From the NCBI GenBank assembly GCA_025093555.1, contig JAIWNF010000006.1, positions 1-64,000 of the forward strand: a DNA stretch of 64,000 nucleotides, in the 5' to 3' direction. Below, one piece after another: positions 1 to 12,695 of the stretch. Position 1 is the first letter of the stretch. Every line of letters begins with the position of its first letter. The DNA is from Circinella umbellata. Taxonomy: Eukaryota; Mucoromycota; Mucoromycetes; Mucorales; Lichtheimiaceae. A program made the translations under genes and the position numbers. The notes beneath the pieces are model-generated. The model saw only the letters and a list, made by a program, of their open reading frames with translations. It was not told where the DNA came from and ran no database searches.

Positions 1-164
1 GGTTGTGGCAATAACTGAAAAACCCCAGTACGGGGAAAAGCTAGAGCTAGCATAAGAAAGAGAGTGTGGGAGAGGCGAAGAAGAAAGAAAAGGATAACAG
101 GAAAAAAAAATAACAGAAGATAATTGTGGCAGGAGAGAGAGAGAGAGGATACTAAAACGAAGTG

Positions 165-1599
165 TTAGTCGAGTGATGTTGATGATGGTGGTATTAAAGA
201 TTCCAAAGCTTCCTCTGGTGCTGGCTCGTCTTCGTCAAATATATCGTCGGGATGGCTGCGAAATTCAATTTCTCTTAGCACCCGAATTAATGCTGGCCAA
301 ACAGTTTTCCATTTACCCAAAACAAGACCAACTTCAGATTGTGGTAAAAGGTTAAGGATGTGATCAAGTTGGTGCATATTAGGTGGGAGTTCTGGTATGG
401 CGCCGAATTTATTGATCAAATCTATAAGAAGAAACTGAAGAAGTATGTGGCATATAATTACTATTCAATATTATTGGCATATGTTTCTTTTTAGTTATCA
501 ACTTTGTGAATTTACCATTAAGTTTTAATTGTGTTCCTTCTAACAAATGATTTAAAAAGGCTAATTTGAAATCAGAACCCGTTTCTTCATTATACATAAA
601 GTCATAATCAGCATCCTTATAGTCTGACCAATTATTTTCTTTATTCATTAGATAAGCTCCATGACCACCTGGTTCTATCATATCAATATTATATGTCTTA
701 CCTACATTTGGTGGACCTACAATCCCGTATTATGGTATTTTATTTTTACTGCTAAACATAGTTAGAATACCAAACATGGACCACGTATATAATTTACTTC
801 CAGGATTATTTTCCATTTCAGTATCATGAAAATAACTATTTAGGTTTGATTTCACAGTGTCATATTTTCATAATAACTTTGGATACATTTGTGTTGCTTT
901 GGTCATTGTTATTGCTTTATTTATTAAATTATAACCTAGAAGTTGTTGGTGCATTTTTCTGGTCCTAATTTCAAAATTCGGATCCATATTTTGAGCAATA
1001 TAATTATTTCCTTTCATACAATAGCTAATTGCCTTTTGTGGGTTACCATCAGGTTTCATATTTGGTGTTATACCATCGATAGTAAAGAATTTGCGTGCTG
1101 ATTTTGTATCAAACCGTTCATTCATTTGTATCCATATATGTACATGTTTTTCGCCTGTTTCTGGAGCAGTTTCATCACATGCAACTACCTTTGCAATATG
1201 ATAGCCAATCCAGTCATTTTTTACACCCCACTCCAGAACCTGTTCTTTTGCCTTGTTAGGTGGAAATCCTTACAAATATATGCGAATAAGCCCTTTGTAT
1301 TCTGAAATCTGAATTCTTTTCCGCCCTGCGAGGTAGCCGCAGTGGAAGTGACCCCATCTAACATTGCATCGGAAAAATGAGGATTTGAGGATTTGAGGAA
1401 TCGTACAAATGCTCGAATTATACCCATAATCCTAGAGCGGCTTTGATCCTTAAGTTTTTTATCTACTTTTGTATTTTTCAAGTCTTTTTCTAGTTCACCT
1501 TTCAACGTCATCAATATGCTGATGATGTTCAGCAAGATGTTTTGCTCTTTCAATTAAGAGCGTTTATGTTTTTCCTAAAATAGGAACAAATTCAGCCAT
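165..1599 (-). pseudogene. Endogenised CRESS-DNA-virus-type Rep (HUH endonuclease + SF3 helicase), broken
   Basis: On the minus strand the conceptual reading keeps the order of a Rep replication initiator. A possible start is the ATG at 1599. A degenerate motif I follows the residues FRFQN near 1310. HUH motif II reads HVHIWI near 1140. Motif III, YCMKGN near 1015, carries the Tyr that would nick DNA. The helicase part has Walker A GPPNVGKT near 710, an acidic Walker-B-like stretch, and motif C IILNSN near 455. The reading frame is destroyed: in-frame stops at 868-870 and 730-732, another stop near 1563, and frame changes near 1500, 1262 and 415. In intact relatives these proteins start rolling-circle replication of small circular ssDNA genomes or plasmids. 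No nonanucleotide origin was seen. An old horizontally acquired copy is the best reading; a Rep-bearing plasmid or transposon is the alternative. Confidence 0.8.
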
Positions 1600-1639
1600 A
1601 ATGGCAAGAAACGTAAGAAGATTGTACTTACAAAGCTGT

Positions 1640-3872
1640 TGACATTCAACAAACGTCCATAAACAATGATAATGCTTTAGTTAACGCTGGAAACCAAGCA
1701 GATGTGATTGGTATGTCTTGTTTGTTCTATTCATGAATATAGTAGTCCTTTTCTGGTATTTGCTTAGCATAACCAAAAACATTTCTAGCTCCCAATAATA
1801 GCAATGACGTTTTGAATGATTTGACCACTGTAGAAAAAAGCAGTAAGAAAGATACAGACTATGATGATGACGAGTCTATCTTGACTGATAATGACGGTGA
1901 CAATGGCACTGACAATAATAGTAGCAATCACGATAGTGGCGTTTTAACTCGACCACCAATTCCAGACGTTCCAGTACCATTAACATCTCCAACTTCTGTT
2001 ACTGAGCCAACTTCTGAAGCCAGTATTACTACATCTTCTTTCCCTTCCCATGTTTTAAAGGATGCATTCCATTTTATGAATATGATTCGCGTTCCAAGAC
2101 AACACGGACTAGCAAATGAGTTTGTAAGGAAGCTGCGTGACGCATATTTATAGTTGATAAAGACGATGAAGAACTTGTTAAAGACTTTTTGAAGACCCAA
2201 GACAAAACATGGGATATAGTGATGTTTCAAAATCCATCTTGGATTCTTCGCCGAGTAAAAAGTACGTTACATTTCTTTTTTTTTTCTTGTTCTTTAAAAA
2301 ACGATGACGATTTTGGTGAAAATAATGACAGTTATTATTATGTTAAAAAGGAGTTATACTACCTCCCAGTTAATTATATCCAGTTGTAAAGCAATTGTTT
2401 GATGAGTATGGTATTATGAGATATGCAAAAACTGGAAGAGCACTTCTCGATCAAGAAGCATATCGCCAAGCTGAAAATGTGCTAAAATGTATTGGTCGTG
2501 GACATGTATCTGATCCTCCTGGCATTTCATTTTATTTCAAGATTGGTAGTGATAAAAATAACTTACCGTTATATCGTTGCAGTCGTAATACAAACTCTCT
2601 CGAAAGAGGGGTTCACCAAAACATTATCTGCAAGTTTATTTCTTTTGGTGCAAGTCCGGAACTAGCAGACGCTGTATTGTCAGATTATAGGCTTAGACAT
2701 GACATCAATGTAAGTAATAGTATAAAATTACTATTATTAATATAAGAAACATTCTATAACTCTACTGCTGGACCAGGTTGGATCATTTAATAGGCACGGT
2801 CGAGTACATGACGGCCATTATGAGCCGTGGCTCACACAACATATATTGAATTTGAGAGCATCATTCGACATGGAGCATTCTTATAATAGGCCACGTGTAT
2901 ATCAAAATGCTGTTTTCTTCGAATCATCTAAAGAAGTGTTTGGAATTTCACCACTGCCACATAAACGTGCTACAGACCTTGAAATCGATTTAGCTCCAAA
3001 TGAAGAAATACATAATGATAGTATCAATATTTCTGCATTTATTACATCATCATTACAAAAATCTGCGTTACTAACTATATCACAATCTACATTACAAACA
3101 AAAGATGCTCACTATCACTTTATAGCAAAAAAGTAACAGACTAAATATCCAATTTTGCCAGTTCATACAAAGGAAGAACGAGATCTTTTCAGAGATATAC
3201 TAAAAGAAAAATATAAAGACTGTAGACCTGATTATATGGCATTTGCAAAGGTGTGGTCCAAACATGCTGACCATAAACATATTTATTACAAAACTCCAGA
3301 ACACTTGAGAGCATATTATGGTCAATACATACAGCTTAAAAATACTGCAATATTCAAAGAAATAAATATAACACAAAGAGAAAGAATTAAGGAAGTACTG
3401 TCAGATACAAGTCAAAAACGGTTAGCCCCTGCTGCTCGCGAGCCAAGTCAAAATAAAGTTCCTAGATACCGTCAAGCCCATATTCCACAGCTGTCTTCCG
3501 TTGCTACTAATAACCTCGAAACAACACCTACTACTCCACTAAGCTACAATAATACTTCTTTTTTTTCATTATATGAACCGTCTTCTACACTACAGCAACC
3601 AGTTATTATATGGAATTAAAATGCTGTATCTACTCCATTAACTTCATCAACAGCAATTTCTCTATAAAGCAGTTCTAGCCTTTTAAATACATTATTGGAT
3701 GTAGATAATAATAATAATAATAATGATAAAAGTAGTTAAAAACAGCAGCCACTACAGCTAACAGTATCATCTCGGGGACTTTGAGCAGCGCCTGAGTCTT
3801 CACAAGCACCTCTATTTTGTGTATCAAACATTGTATTACCGAAATATCGTGGACGAAATAAAAGGCAGTAGA
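1640..3872 (+). pseudogene. Decayed gene of an unnamed fungal repeat family
   Basis: Several open segments line up on the plus strand: 1812-2153 (Asp/Asn/Ser-rich), 2395-2710, 2846-3136 and 3155-3619. They are separated by stops, frame changes and two plausible introns, near 2260-2390 and 2710-2776. The most protein-like part contains YRCSRNTNSLERGVHQ, then SPELADAV and a GHYEPW-type stretch. I associate this pattern from memory with dispersed multi-copy fungal proteins but cannot name the family. The last segment has a basic, His/Tyr-rich stretch (KHADHKHIYYKTPEHL). The gene starts head to head with the Rep relic, leaving about 40-200 bp between them. Function is unknown; a transposon-derived gene is my inference. 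Confidence 0.4.
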
Positions 3873-4859
3873 ATATGTATCGAAACAATATAAAATTTAA
3901 GCGAAATATCTTAAAAAGATCTCTTTTACCACATTTTATACAATAAAAAACCCCTATTTCATTTTCTTTTCAACAAAAAATTCAAATGATTTAATTTTTT
4001 TCAGCCCTAGACATGTTATCCGCGCCAAAATTTGGATGTTTGAGACACCCTAATGTAAAAATTTGATTATGTCAGTTTTTCCATTGCCTGAATTTCTGTG
4101 AAAATAATGAGGATTTGAAAGTTATCGAATATGAAATAACAAGGTTTTTCTGTAAATGGAATTGTCATGTTGCCTAAACAACTCTATTATAGTACTGGTG
4201 GATTTTTTATTTATAAATTTTCACAACATATCATTAAGATAAAAATTTATAACCTATATATTATAAAACTTCATTCTTGATTATGTTTATAAGTGCTTTT
4301 TGTGGAAAAATATGATAAAAGTATACAGATGCATGGTAAAAAAAAACAATACCGACAAAGAATTTATAACAAAGTTAGTATAATTTCAGTTTACTAAGTC
4401 GTATCGACCTATAAGAGCACTATTTTTATAAGACACAATAACTATGTCCATCATCGAGAAAAGAAGATTAAAATTTGAGTTCACAAAAAGGATTGTTAAT
4501 AAATAGTACCATTCGATAGTCATGAGTGGCTCAAAAATAGTATGCGTGTAAAAAGAAAGGTCATTGACTATTGGGACATGGATGCTACTACCGAAAAACG
4601 TAGGTTACTCAATTCAGCAACACAACAGATAACGTAACAGTATGAAGATGATTACATGGATATAGAAGTGATAAAAGAAGATAGAATTTAATTATGTAGA
4701 GCTCCGTATCATTATATTTAATCTACTAGCAAATAACTGTTTTATTGATTATAATATTTTTCGCTGACTTACTTCATAGTAAAAATGTAAACTTAAAAGA
4801 GATTTTTTTTTTCATTAAAGTATTATTATTATATATACATTTTTTTATTATATGTTGTT
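3873..4859. other. AT-rich intergenic DNA with a possible coding scrap
   Basis: No intact gene is visible. A short plus-strand run at about 4508-4635 reads like protein (DSHEWLKNSMRVKRKVIDYW) before a stop, so it may be a further relic of the mobile material to the left. The rest is AT-rich and uninformative. Confidence 0.4.
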
Positions 4860-7215
4860 TTAAGTCCATGTTGATCCACGTCCTAAAAACTCAATTCGAC
4901 ACAACCCTGCCGGACCCGCTGATGCTACCCAAGCTGCCGATACACGGTTTGGACACCAAGTACACTTCATATGGGTAAAAAAACGAATAAGTTTAGAATA
5001 TATAACATTCTATTAATATATCATTTGCTCGTTATTATTATTACCTTTCGAATCGATGCAGGGCTATTAACGAAAATTAGGGCAGGATTTTCTTTTTTAA
5101 CCTGTTCTAACGTCTACCAACAATAAAGAGAATAAAGAAAAAAAAATGTATTAGAAAAAAGAACGCATTATATAATTGATATATAAATATATATTTAACT
5201 AACCATTGGCGGTATTCCATCAATATATCGAAAAATAGATGTTTTTGAATCATAATTGAGTTTATATGCAACATTTTGATAATCAATCTATATTTAAATA
5301 CGATAAAAGAGTTAGATCTATTATATATCATAACCAAGTAATGGTATTTAATGTGTTTTTCGTCTTTACCTCATTTTTTCGTCGAATCAAATGACTATTT
5401 GTAAATTTACACCATCCTTCCATATTTCCAATTATCATAAATGGATGTAGTTCACTCCCTGCAAGAGCTTGTGTTGGTGCTAGATTGATTGCTCCTTTGG
5501 GTCCGACAATTGTATTATCGCCTTGAGGCCCTTCATCTGTAACAACACTCCGTAACAAGTTATCACCATCCATAGTAGCTATCCTACTGGAAAAGCCTGG
5601 CCAAGCCATATCATATATAATCACTAGTTTACAGTGATATAAGCTTTAAAAAAAGAGACAAGAAGTATTATATTATATTTATCACGTCCTACTACCGTAA
5701 TTATCTTACTTCGATTTCTTAAAAGTAACATTGAGACTTGAGGATCACGATAATCCCATATTAGTAGTCGACCGTCATTTCCACTTGTAGCACAATTCAC
5801 TGGATTTTCTAAACCATGCCATGCTATCGATCGAACACAAGAATCATGCATATAGGCAATAGATAATATGTATTTTTCCGGAACAGTATTTTGCTCTTCC
5901 ATTTCTGTATTTAGTGCTTTTTTTATATCCCAATTGACAACTTGACCTGATAATATACAAATCCATTTTATACGTGTCCAATTTCGTTATCTATGTCAGT
6001 AATCGTTGTCTTTCTCCTCTCAATTTTTTTTTGTCCCTCTTTACCTACCGTTTGTATATCCACATGTAAGTTTATCAGATCCACCCCAATTCGTTGTCAT
6101 TGGTATCATATTGTTAAGTCGAAAGGTTTGTCGTGCTTTTGATATTTTTACTAACAGGCGTTTTTTTATTGATAAATTATTTCTTATTATTATTATTATT
6201 CTCATTTTGAGTATAATAAATCGACTTACTATATACAACCTTAGATGAATCCATTTCACCAATAGATTCCCGAACTGCTCGCGGATGAGGCACTACCAAA
6301 ACACGTACACTATTGTCACTACATACAATAGCCAATAGACCAAGCTTTGGCCATCCTTCTTCAGAGGACTTTACCAGGATGATTAAAAAATTGTAAGTAG
6401 AACATACATGTGTGTTGATGTCTTTTCTAATAAAAAAAATTAAACAAACCTCATCATAAGCACCATAAGGACACCATTTCAATTCCTTGACAGGACCATA
6501 GTCATGCAGTAAGCATAAATCTAATACAGGGTCCGTTTCCGTATTTTCAATTGAGAGTTCACATCGCCAAATCGAAATAGAATTTTTATATGTTCCTTCT
6601 GGATAAACTTCATTATAAAGGTGATGTTCTCCTTCTGCACCACGGAATCCAGAGATAGCTAAATATTGAGTATGAGGTGAAGTATCTACTTCTGGTCTCT
6701 TAGGTGCAAATTCTAATCCAAGTACAGAACAGCCAAGGTTTAAAACAAATCCTCGTTTGCTTTGCATATGCTTATCTATACATATATTGAAAACAAGTCT
6801 AAACGATTAAGTCAATTGTTTTAAAAATGTTATATGCAAGTTTGGACTTACAAAGATTAAGTGTTGCTCCAACAGGTAATTCAGCAGTCTCTTGTTCTTT
6901 TATGCCAATTGTTATTTTTCGTGTGTTTGGTCCTGGAAGGTAAGATGTTGCCTCGCTATAATAATATAGAGTTTTAAAAGTGTATTATTTTAGAGAAAAA
7001 AGAAAATACAATTATAGATTTGTTAGTACAGTTTTTTTTTTTTTTTGGTACCTTTCATTGACTATGGTCCATTCATCGGCTAAAGCATGTACTGTCGGAT
7101 ATTCATTGCGGTTGTAAATATGGTCAAGTTGAAATAGTTTATTTTCGGGAGGTCCTCTAATTTCAAGATCGGCACCAAAAGGTAATGCTGATATAAGACC
7201 ACGTTTTTTTGCCAT
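4860..7215 (-). CDS. sfc6: TFIIIC subunit, WD40 type (Tfc6/Sfc6/GTF3C2-like)
   Basis: Ten exons join in phase to 522 residues: 7215-7052, 6955-6852, 6775-6450, 6368-6230, 6135-6049, 5946-5710, 5623-5370, 5287-5204, 5113-5045 and 4964-4860. The protein starts MAKKRGLISALPFG and has degenerate WD40 blades, including LGLLAIVCSDNSVRVLVVPH, NWGGSDKLTCGYTNG followed by GQVVNWDI, and SGNDGRLLIWDY. It ends with a WVASAGPAGLCRIEFL blade as in TFIIIC110/Tfc6 proteins. Members of this family belong to the tauB part of TFIIIC, which binds the B box of tRNA genes and recruits RNA polymerase III. The family call rests on remembered motif resemblance. The length is close to fission yeast Sfc6. Its 5' end faces the mitochondrial RNA polymerase gene. 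Confidence 0.72.
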
Positions 7216-7830
7216 AATAATAATGATAATATATTTGAGAAATGGATATAAAAAAGAGTTATAGAAATCACGCGGTCAAGTTTTTTTTTGATTTTCAAAT
7301 AATAAAAGACCGCAAAATTGTTGTCAGTTGAATTTCTTATCTCAACCGAATACATATACACTTTTTAATGAAGAGCTTTTATTTGTTACAAAGGCGTTAT
7401 ATGATGGCTCTCCTTTCGTTATGATGTAAAAAGTTTAAATTATGATATATAATAATTGATTTATTATTATGCTTTTTCTCTATTATCTATTGAATTAATC
7501 GTAATAATAGAAACCCAAAAGACTTTGTCTCTTTAAACAACAAAACACTTGATAACCTTATATAACAGAAAAAGCCGCTTGGGAATCATTGGGTACGGTT
7601 CAATTAAATGCCGTTGCGAGACAAAATGGTTTGACACTCACCCATTAATTTCAGGAAAAAAACAAATAAACCGTCACAATTTTTTTTCGAAAAAAAAAAT
7701 GGTAAAAGTGGGGTGCCTTGTTGTAGAAAGGGGATTCCTGCGTTCAATAATACAAAAACTTTTCTTTTTCTTTTTTTTTTTATTCAACCCCTCTTTCCTG
7801 TCAACTTTTTTTTTTTTTGTACCTTTTTCA
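7216..7830. promoter_or_regulatory. Divergent promoter region between TFIIIC-like gene and RPO41
   Basis: This 615-bp gap holds both 5' flanks. It is AT-rich with long poly-T tracts at about 7754-7782 and 7805-7819, close to the RPO41 start. The frame upstream of the RPO41 ATG is open back to 7549 but contains no ATG in that frame ahead of a plausible start, so I treat it as leader. No specific binding site can be named. Confidence 0.5.
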
Positions 7831-10800
7831 ATGTCGTTGCCACTTTCAAGGCAGCTGGCTGCTTCAACTCGCCAGAGAGTGTTTTTGCTACGACATTCAC
7901 AGCAGAAACAACACCTTCTGACAAAGGTGACAGCAGGAACAACGGCTTATTATACAAAACATTATTACTCTAGTGCTGCTACAGCAACAGCAGAAGAAAC
8001 AATAGTACCCAATCAACATTCACCTGTTATTTTACCAAACCCTGCATTACAAGCATTTCGTCACAATGCAAGAGTAATGCCTTCTAATATTGCAGAACAA
8101 TTTGCTGTTTTGAATGCTTGTATTCGATCGGGTGATATGGCTCGGGCTGAACGTATTATGAAAGAGCTTCACCGTACAAAGACAGACGAAATGAAGACTT
8201 TTGCCGATCTTCATATTTATAATACCTTCTTAAATGGTTTTGCTGATAAATCTATGGGTCATGAATGTTTACTTTGGTTGGATAATATGAGAGCTTATGG
8301 TTTGTCACCCGATGCTAATTCTTATGCTATTGTTGCAAAAGCCTATTTAAAGTAAGCCACACAATTTTTTAATTTTATTTGAAGAGAGAAGGAAGAGGAA
8401 ATAGTGATGATGAAACTTTTATATAAAAGAAGAAATATTCAACAAAGATATATAAACTTTTGCGGGGTGTTTATAGAAATACAGCTTTTAGGAGAGCTAG
8501 AGCAACACTTCAAGAAATGCAAGCAGAAACTTCAATCACTATTCAAGATGTTATCAAATCTGATTTTCTCACTGAGAATGACGTGAATCTATTCCGAAAG
8601 GTAATTAAATAAGAAAGGCAATTGAATATGAGGTTTTTTTTTTACCTTTCTATTACTAATACAAAGCTCTTTTCTTCTTTTTCTTTTTTTCCTTCTTTCT
8701 TTTTTAAAAAAACAGATCATTTCCGAATCCGCTGGAAATACAACAGCTGAAGTTCAAAAGTTATTACAAGAATTGGAAAAAGCTACCACAGATGTGTTAA
8801 AGGAAAGCAGTATTGCTATGGAACAAATCAATTCTCATACTGAAGCACTAGCATCAGCAATCGGTGCTGAATCTAATCCAGACCTTATCGTTAATGTACC
8901 TGAAGCACGACAAACTGAGGCAATGGGTGTAGCATTTTTACGAGAGCAATTACAAGATTTACAAGATCCTCAAAAGGTAGCCAAAATGGATCCTTATGAA
9001 CTTCAGTTGGGATTAGAACAACAAGGTTATGAGGTTGCCATGCAACGTTTATTACATATGAAAGAATCTAGTCGGGAACGAGGTGATACTTTGGCAGCCA
9101 TGAATTTAACACCTTTGAAGAATATCATGTGGGAATGGCATCAAAAAACAGTCCCTCTTATTATCAAGGAAATTGAAGAATGTGATGCTGTCCAGGGGAG
9201 AGGTCAAGAGCGTAAAATGTATGGTCCATTTTTGAGGTTGTTGAAACCAGAAACTTTGTCCATGATTACCATGATGGAACTACTTCGCTTACATAATTCG
9301 TCGGGTATTGCTGATGGTATGAAGACCGCTCGTGCAGTTATTGATGTGGGTAAAGCAGTGGAGATGGAATACAATGCTATTCAAATTAAACGAGCATCCG
9401 CTAAACGTGCCCAAAGAAATTATGAGGTGCATAATTTGTTTGCCAGTGGTAAATTGTTTAATATGGCGGTTCGACGGGCTCATATGGATATGGTCAAACA
9501 GCAAGAAGGCGTTGGGGAATTATTAGAATCATCCTCTGAAGGTGATACAGGTACATCAAGTCAAAGTGAATGGACTCCCGTTTGGCCAAGTACTATTCGT
9601 GCCAAGGTGGGCAGTGTTCTGGCTAGTATCTTCATTGATGCTGCAAAAATTCCAGTACCAAGTTATAATCCAGAAACTCGTGAAAAAATGTAAGTTTCTT
9701 TTTTTATATAGTTTGTTATTGTTGAAGGGTATGCTAGTATTTAATATTAAAATTCATTATTTATTTATTAAATCCTTTAGTATTGAGCATATCCCAGCAT
9801 TTTTCCATACCTATCAATATGTCAAAGGTAAACGTGTTGGTATTATTAAGTTTTCCGAACCTTTAACCAATTTACTTTCACGTGAGCCTGTCCGAGACAC
9901 GCTTCATCCGCGTCTTTTACCCATGATCGTCCAGCCTCGTCCTTGGCTTTCATATAACTCGGGTGGTTATTTATCTGCCAAATCATCTTGTATGCGTATC
10001 AAGGATTCACCAGAACAACTTGTCTATTTACACAAAGCATCAGAACAAGATCGCATCAATGCTGTATTAGCTGGCTTGGATGTACTGGGCTCAACTCAAT
10101 GGCGTGTAAATACAAATGTATTTAATGTTGTATTAGAAGCTTGGAATACTGGAGAAGCGATTGCTGATATCCCACCTGCTATTGATGAACATGCCCCGTT
10201 ACCACCAAAACCTGAAAATTATGATACTGATCCCAAGGCCAAGTTTAATTGGGTCAATAAAGTCAAACAGCAACAAATAGAAGAAAAGAATAAGCACAGT
10301 TTACGTTGTGATGTGAATTATAAAGTGGAAACTGCTCGTGCCGTAAGTATTTTTTATTTATCAACTATTTTTTTTGTGAAAATGATGCAAAACAAGATCA
10401 TAAAAAAGACTAAATTTTTTTATTTTAGTTTTTGAACTTGCCAATGTATTTCCCCCACAACATGGATTTCCGTGGTCGTGCATACCCAATCCCGCCTACT
10501 TTGAACCATCTTGGAAATGATTTGTGTCGTGGTATATTAATGTTTGGTGAAGCCAAACCATTAGGAGAACGAGGATGGAGATGGTTGAAGATTCATTTGG
10601 CCAATTTATACGGTTATGATAAGTAAGTTATATTACTCTGTTGGCATTTTCAATTAAATGTTCTTTTGAAAGAGGTAAAGTACTAATCGACATCTAATTT
10701 TTTTTTCTATTAGGCATTCATTCTCTGAAAGAGAACATTTCACTGTTGAAAACCTGCCCAACATTCTTGATTCGGTTGAAAACCCCTTGACTGGATCACG

Positions 10801-12250
10801 ATGGTGGCTCAATGCCGAATCCCCATGGCAGTGTTTAGCTGCCTGTTGTGAAGTAGCAGCAGCTTATCGTAGCGGTAACCCTGAAGGATTCATGTCTCAT
10901 ATCCCTATTCATCAAGATGGTACCTGTAACGGTCTACAGCATTATGCCGCACTTGGTGGTGATTTAGCTGGTGCAGAAGCTGTCAATTTAGCTCCTAGTG
11001 ATCGACCTGCAGATGTTTATACTGGTGTTGCAGATATTGTCAACAGATTAGTCGAAAAGGAAGCAGCCGAGGGCGACGAATTGGCAAAGGTGCTTGTGGG
11101 TAAAATCAGTCGTAAAGTTGTCAAACAAACCGTCATGACTAATGTCTATGGTGTTACATTTATTGGCGCTCGTCAACAAATTATTAGCCGATTGCGTGAA
11201 CGCGATGATATTCCACCAGAAATGCTTTATAACGCGGCCGGCTATTTAGCCAAAAAAGTGTTCGCCTCACTTGGTGAAATGTTCAATGGTGCTCGTTCGA
11301 TTCAAGACTGGCTTACGGATACAGCTCGACGTATCGCAAAGAGTATTCCAGAAGAAGCTTTAGTAGAAGCTGGTATTATTGAAAAGAAACCAACTGATTT
11401 ATCAGCGGAAGAAGTACCTGAACCTACCAAGAAAACGAAAAAGAAAGGACGTGCAGCTTCTAAAAAGACGTTTTCCGCACGCAATCCATCATCAAATCAA
11501 ATGACTTCTGTTATATGGACCACTCCACTCGGATTACCCATCGTACAACCTTATCGACGATCAGGCAAGAAGCAAGTCGCTACCTTACTTCAAACTGTGT
11601 TTATTGAAGACCCAGAAGCATCACGACCTGTCAATGCATTGAAACAGAGTACTGCTTTCCCACCCAATTTTGTCCATTCACTCGATGCTACACACATGCT
11701 TATGTCGGCTGTAGCATGTCATGAACAAGGCATGACTTTTGCATCCGTTCACGACAGTTATTGGACCCATGCTTGTGATGTCGATTCAATGAACAAGGTG
11801 ATTCGTGATCAGTTTATTGAACTCCACTCTCAACCCATCATGGAGAATTTGTATAGTGAATTTTTGGAACGATACAAGGATTATAAGGTACCTGTTGTGA
11901 ATGAAATTAATGCAAAGGGTAAAAAGAAGGCATCAAGCAAGAAGGCAACAACAGTAGAGGAAGAAGAAAGTGAATCATTGCTTGGATTTGAAGACGAAAT
12001 GGCTAATGAAATCAAGGAAGAAAAGAATGCTATGGATGCATTATTTGGAGCCGAGAACGAAGAAGTAAATGATGATTTAATAGATGAAGTTGAAGCTGAA
12101 GCTGAAGGTAGCGAAAAACGGTCAGAGACCAAAAAGCGAGGAGCACGTAAATATGATTATACATGGGAGAATTTGGAATTAGCACCACTTCCAAAGAAGG
12201 GTGAGTTTGATATCAAGCAAGTCCGAGAAAGTGATTACTTCTTCCATTAA
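7831..12250 (+). CDS. RPO41: Mitochondrial DNA-directed RNA polymerase
   Basis: Six exons (7831-8351, 8477-8600, 8716-9689, 9781-10342, 10429-10622, 10714-12250) give 1,303 residues, near the length of yeast Rpo41. The N-terminus [12 protein letters not shown] is basic and Ser/Thr-rich, like a mitochondrial presequence. A PPR-like helical region follows ([12 protein letters not shown]). The T7-type catalytic core is complete: MDFRGRAYP near residue 739, motif [13 protein letters not shown] with Asp860, motif B with Lys929 and Tyr937, and motif C VHDSYW with Asp1139. The end, ESDYFFH, matches the family's C-terminus. Two low-complexity inserts stand out: a Lys-rich one between motifs B and C (about 11400-11480), and an acidic Lys/Glu-rich one at residues about 1191-1270. 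It transcribes the mitochondrial genome. Confidence 0.97.
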
Positions 12251-12695
12251 AAATGTACATATAACAGCAATCATTTAATTCCATTATTACTACCCTTCTC
12301 CACTTCTCTTCCTCTCTTGTTATTCATTATTATTAATATTATTATTATTCTCCATTTTTCATTCAACGCAAAACACAAAACGCACGACACACATTATTAA
12401 CATACATTTTATATACACTGCGCAATTTTTTTCTTTACATTTTTTTTTTGTTTGTATGCATACACATTTTCCCCTTTTCTTTTTATTTTATTCTTATATT
12501 TATATATCACTCCCGCATTTTGTTTCTTTTCTTTCTTTTTAGTTTATTGTGTAAAAAAAAAATTCCAAGAGAATAAAATTTTATATTCATTCTATTAATT
12601 CTAATAATAAAATAGTTATTGAAAACCTTTCCAGAGGTTCATAAAAAATATATTTACAAGAAGTTCTTTTTTTAAGAGTATTCCAGATACTAAAT
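12251..12695. other. Convergent 3' flanks of RPO41 and the CYSTM gene
   Basis: No gene seen. The DNA is T- and A-rich with AATAAA-like runs near 12572 and 12605. It is consistent with overlapping 3' ends of the two converging genes. Confidence 0.5.

Noticed and set aside
1560..1815. Viral replication-origin nonanucleotide between the Rep relic and its neighbour
   Set aside because: No TAGTATTAC-like sequence on a hairpin was found on reading the interval.
7549..7830. In-frame upstream extension of the mitochondrial RNA polymerase ORF
   Set aside because: It begins at a non-ATG codon and encodes poly-Phe/Lys low complexity; [12 protein letters not shown] at 7831 is a normal presequence start.
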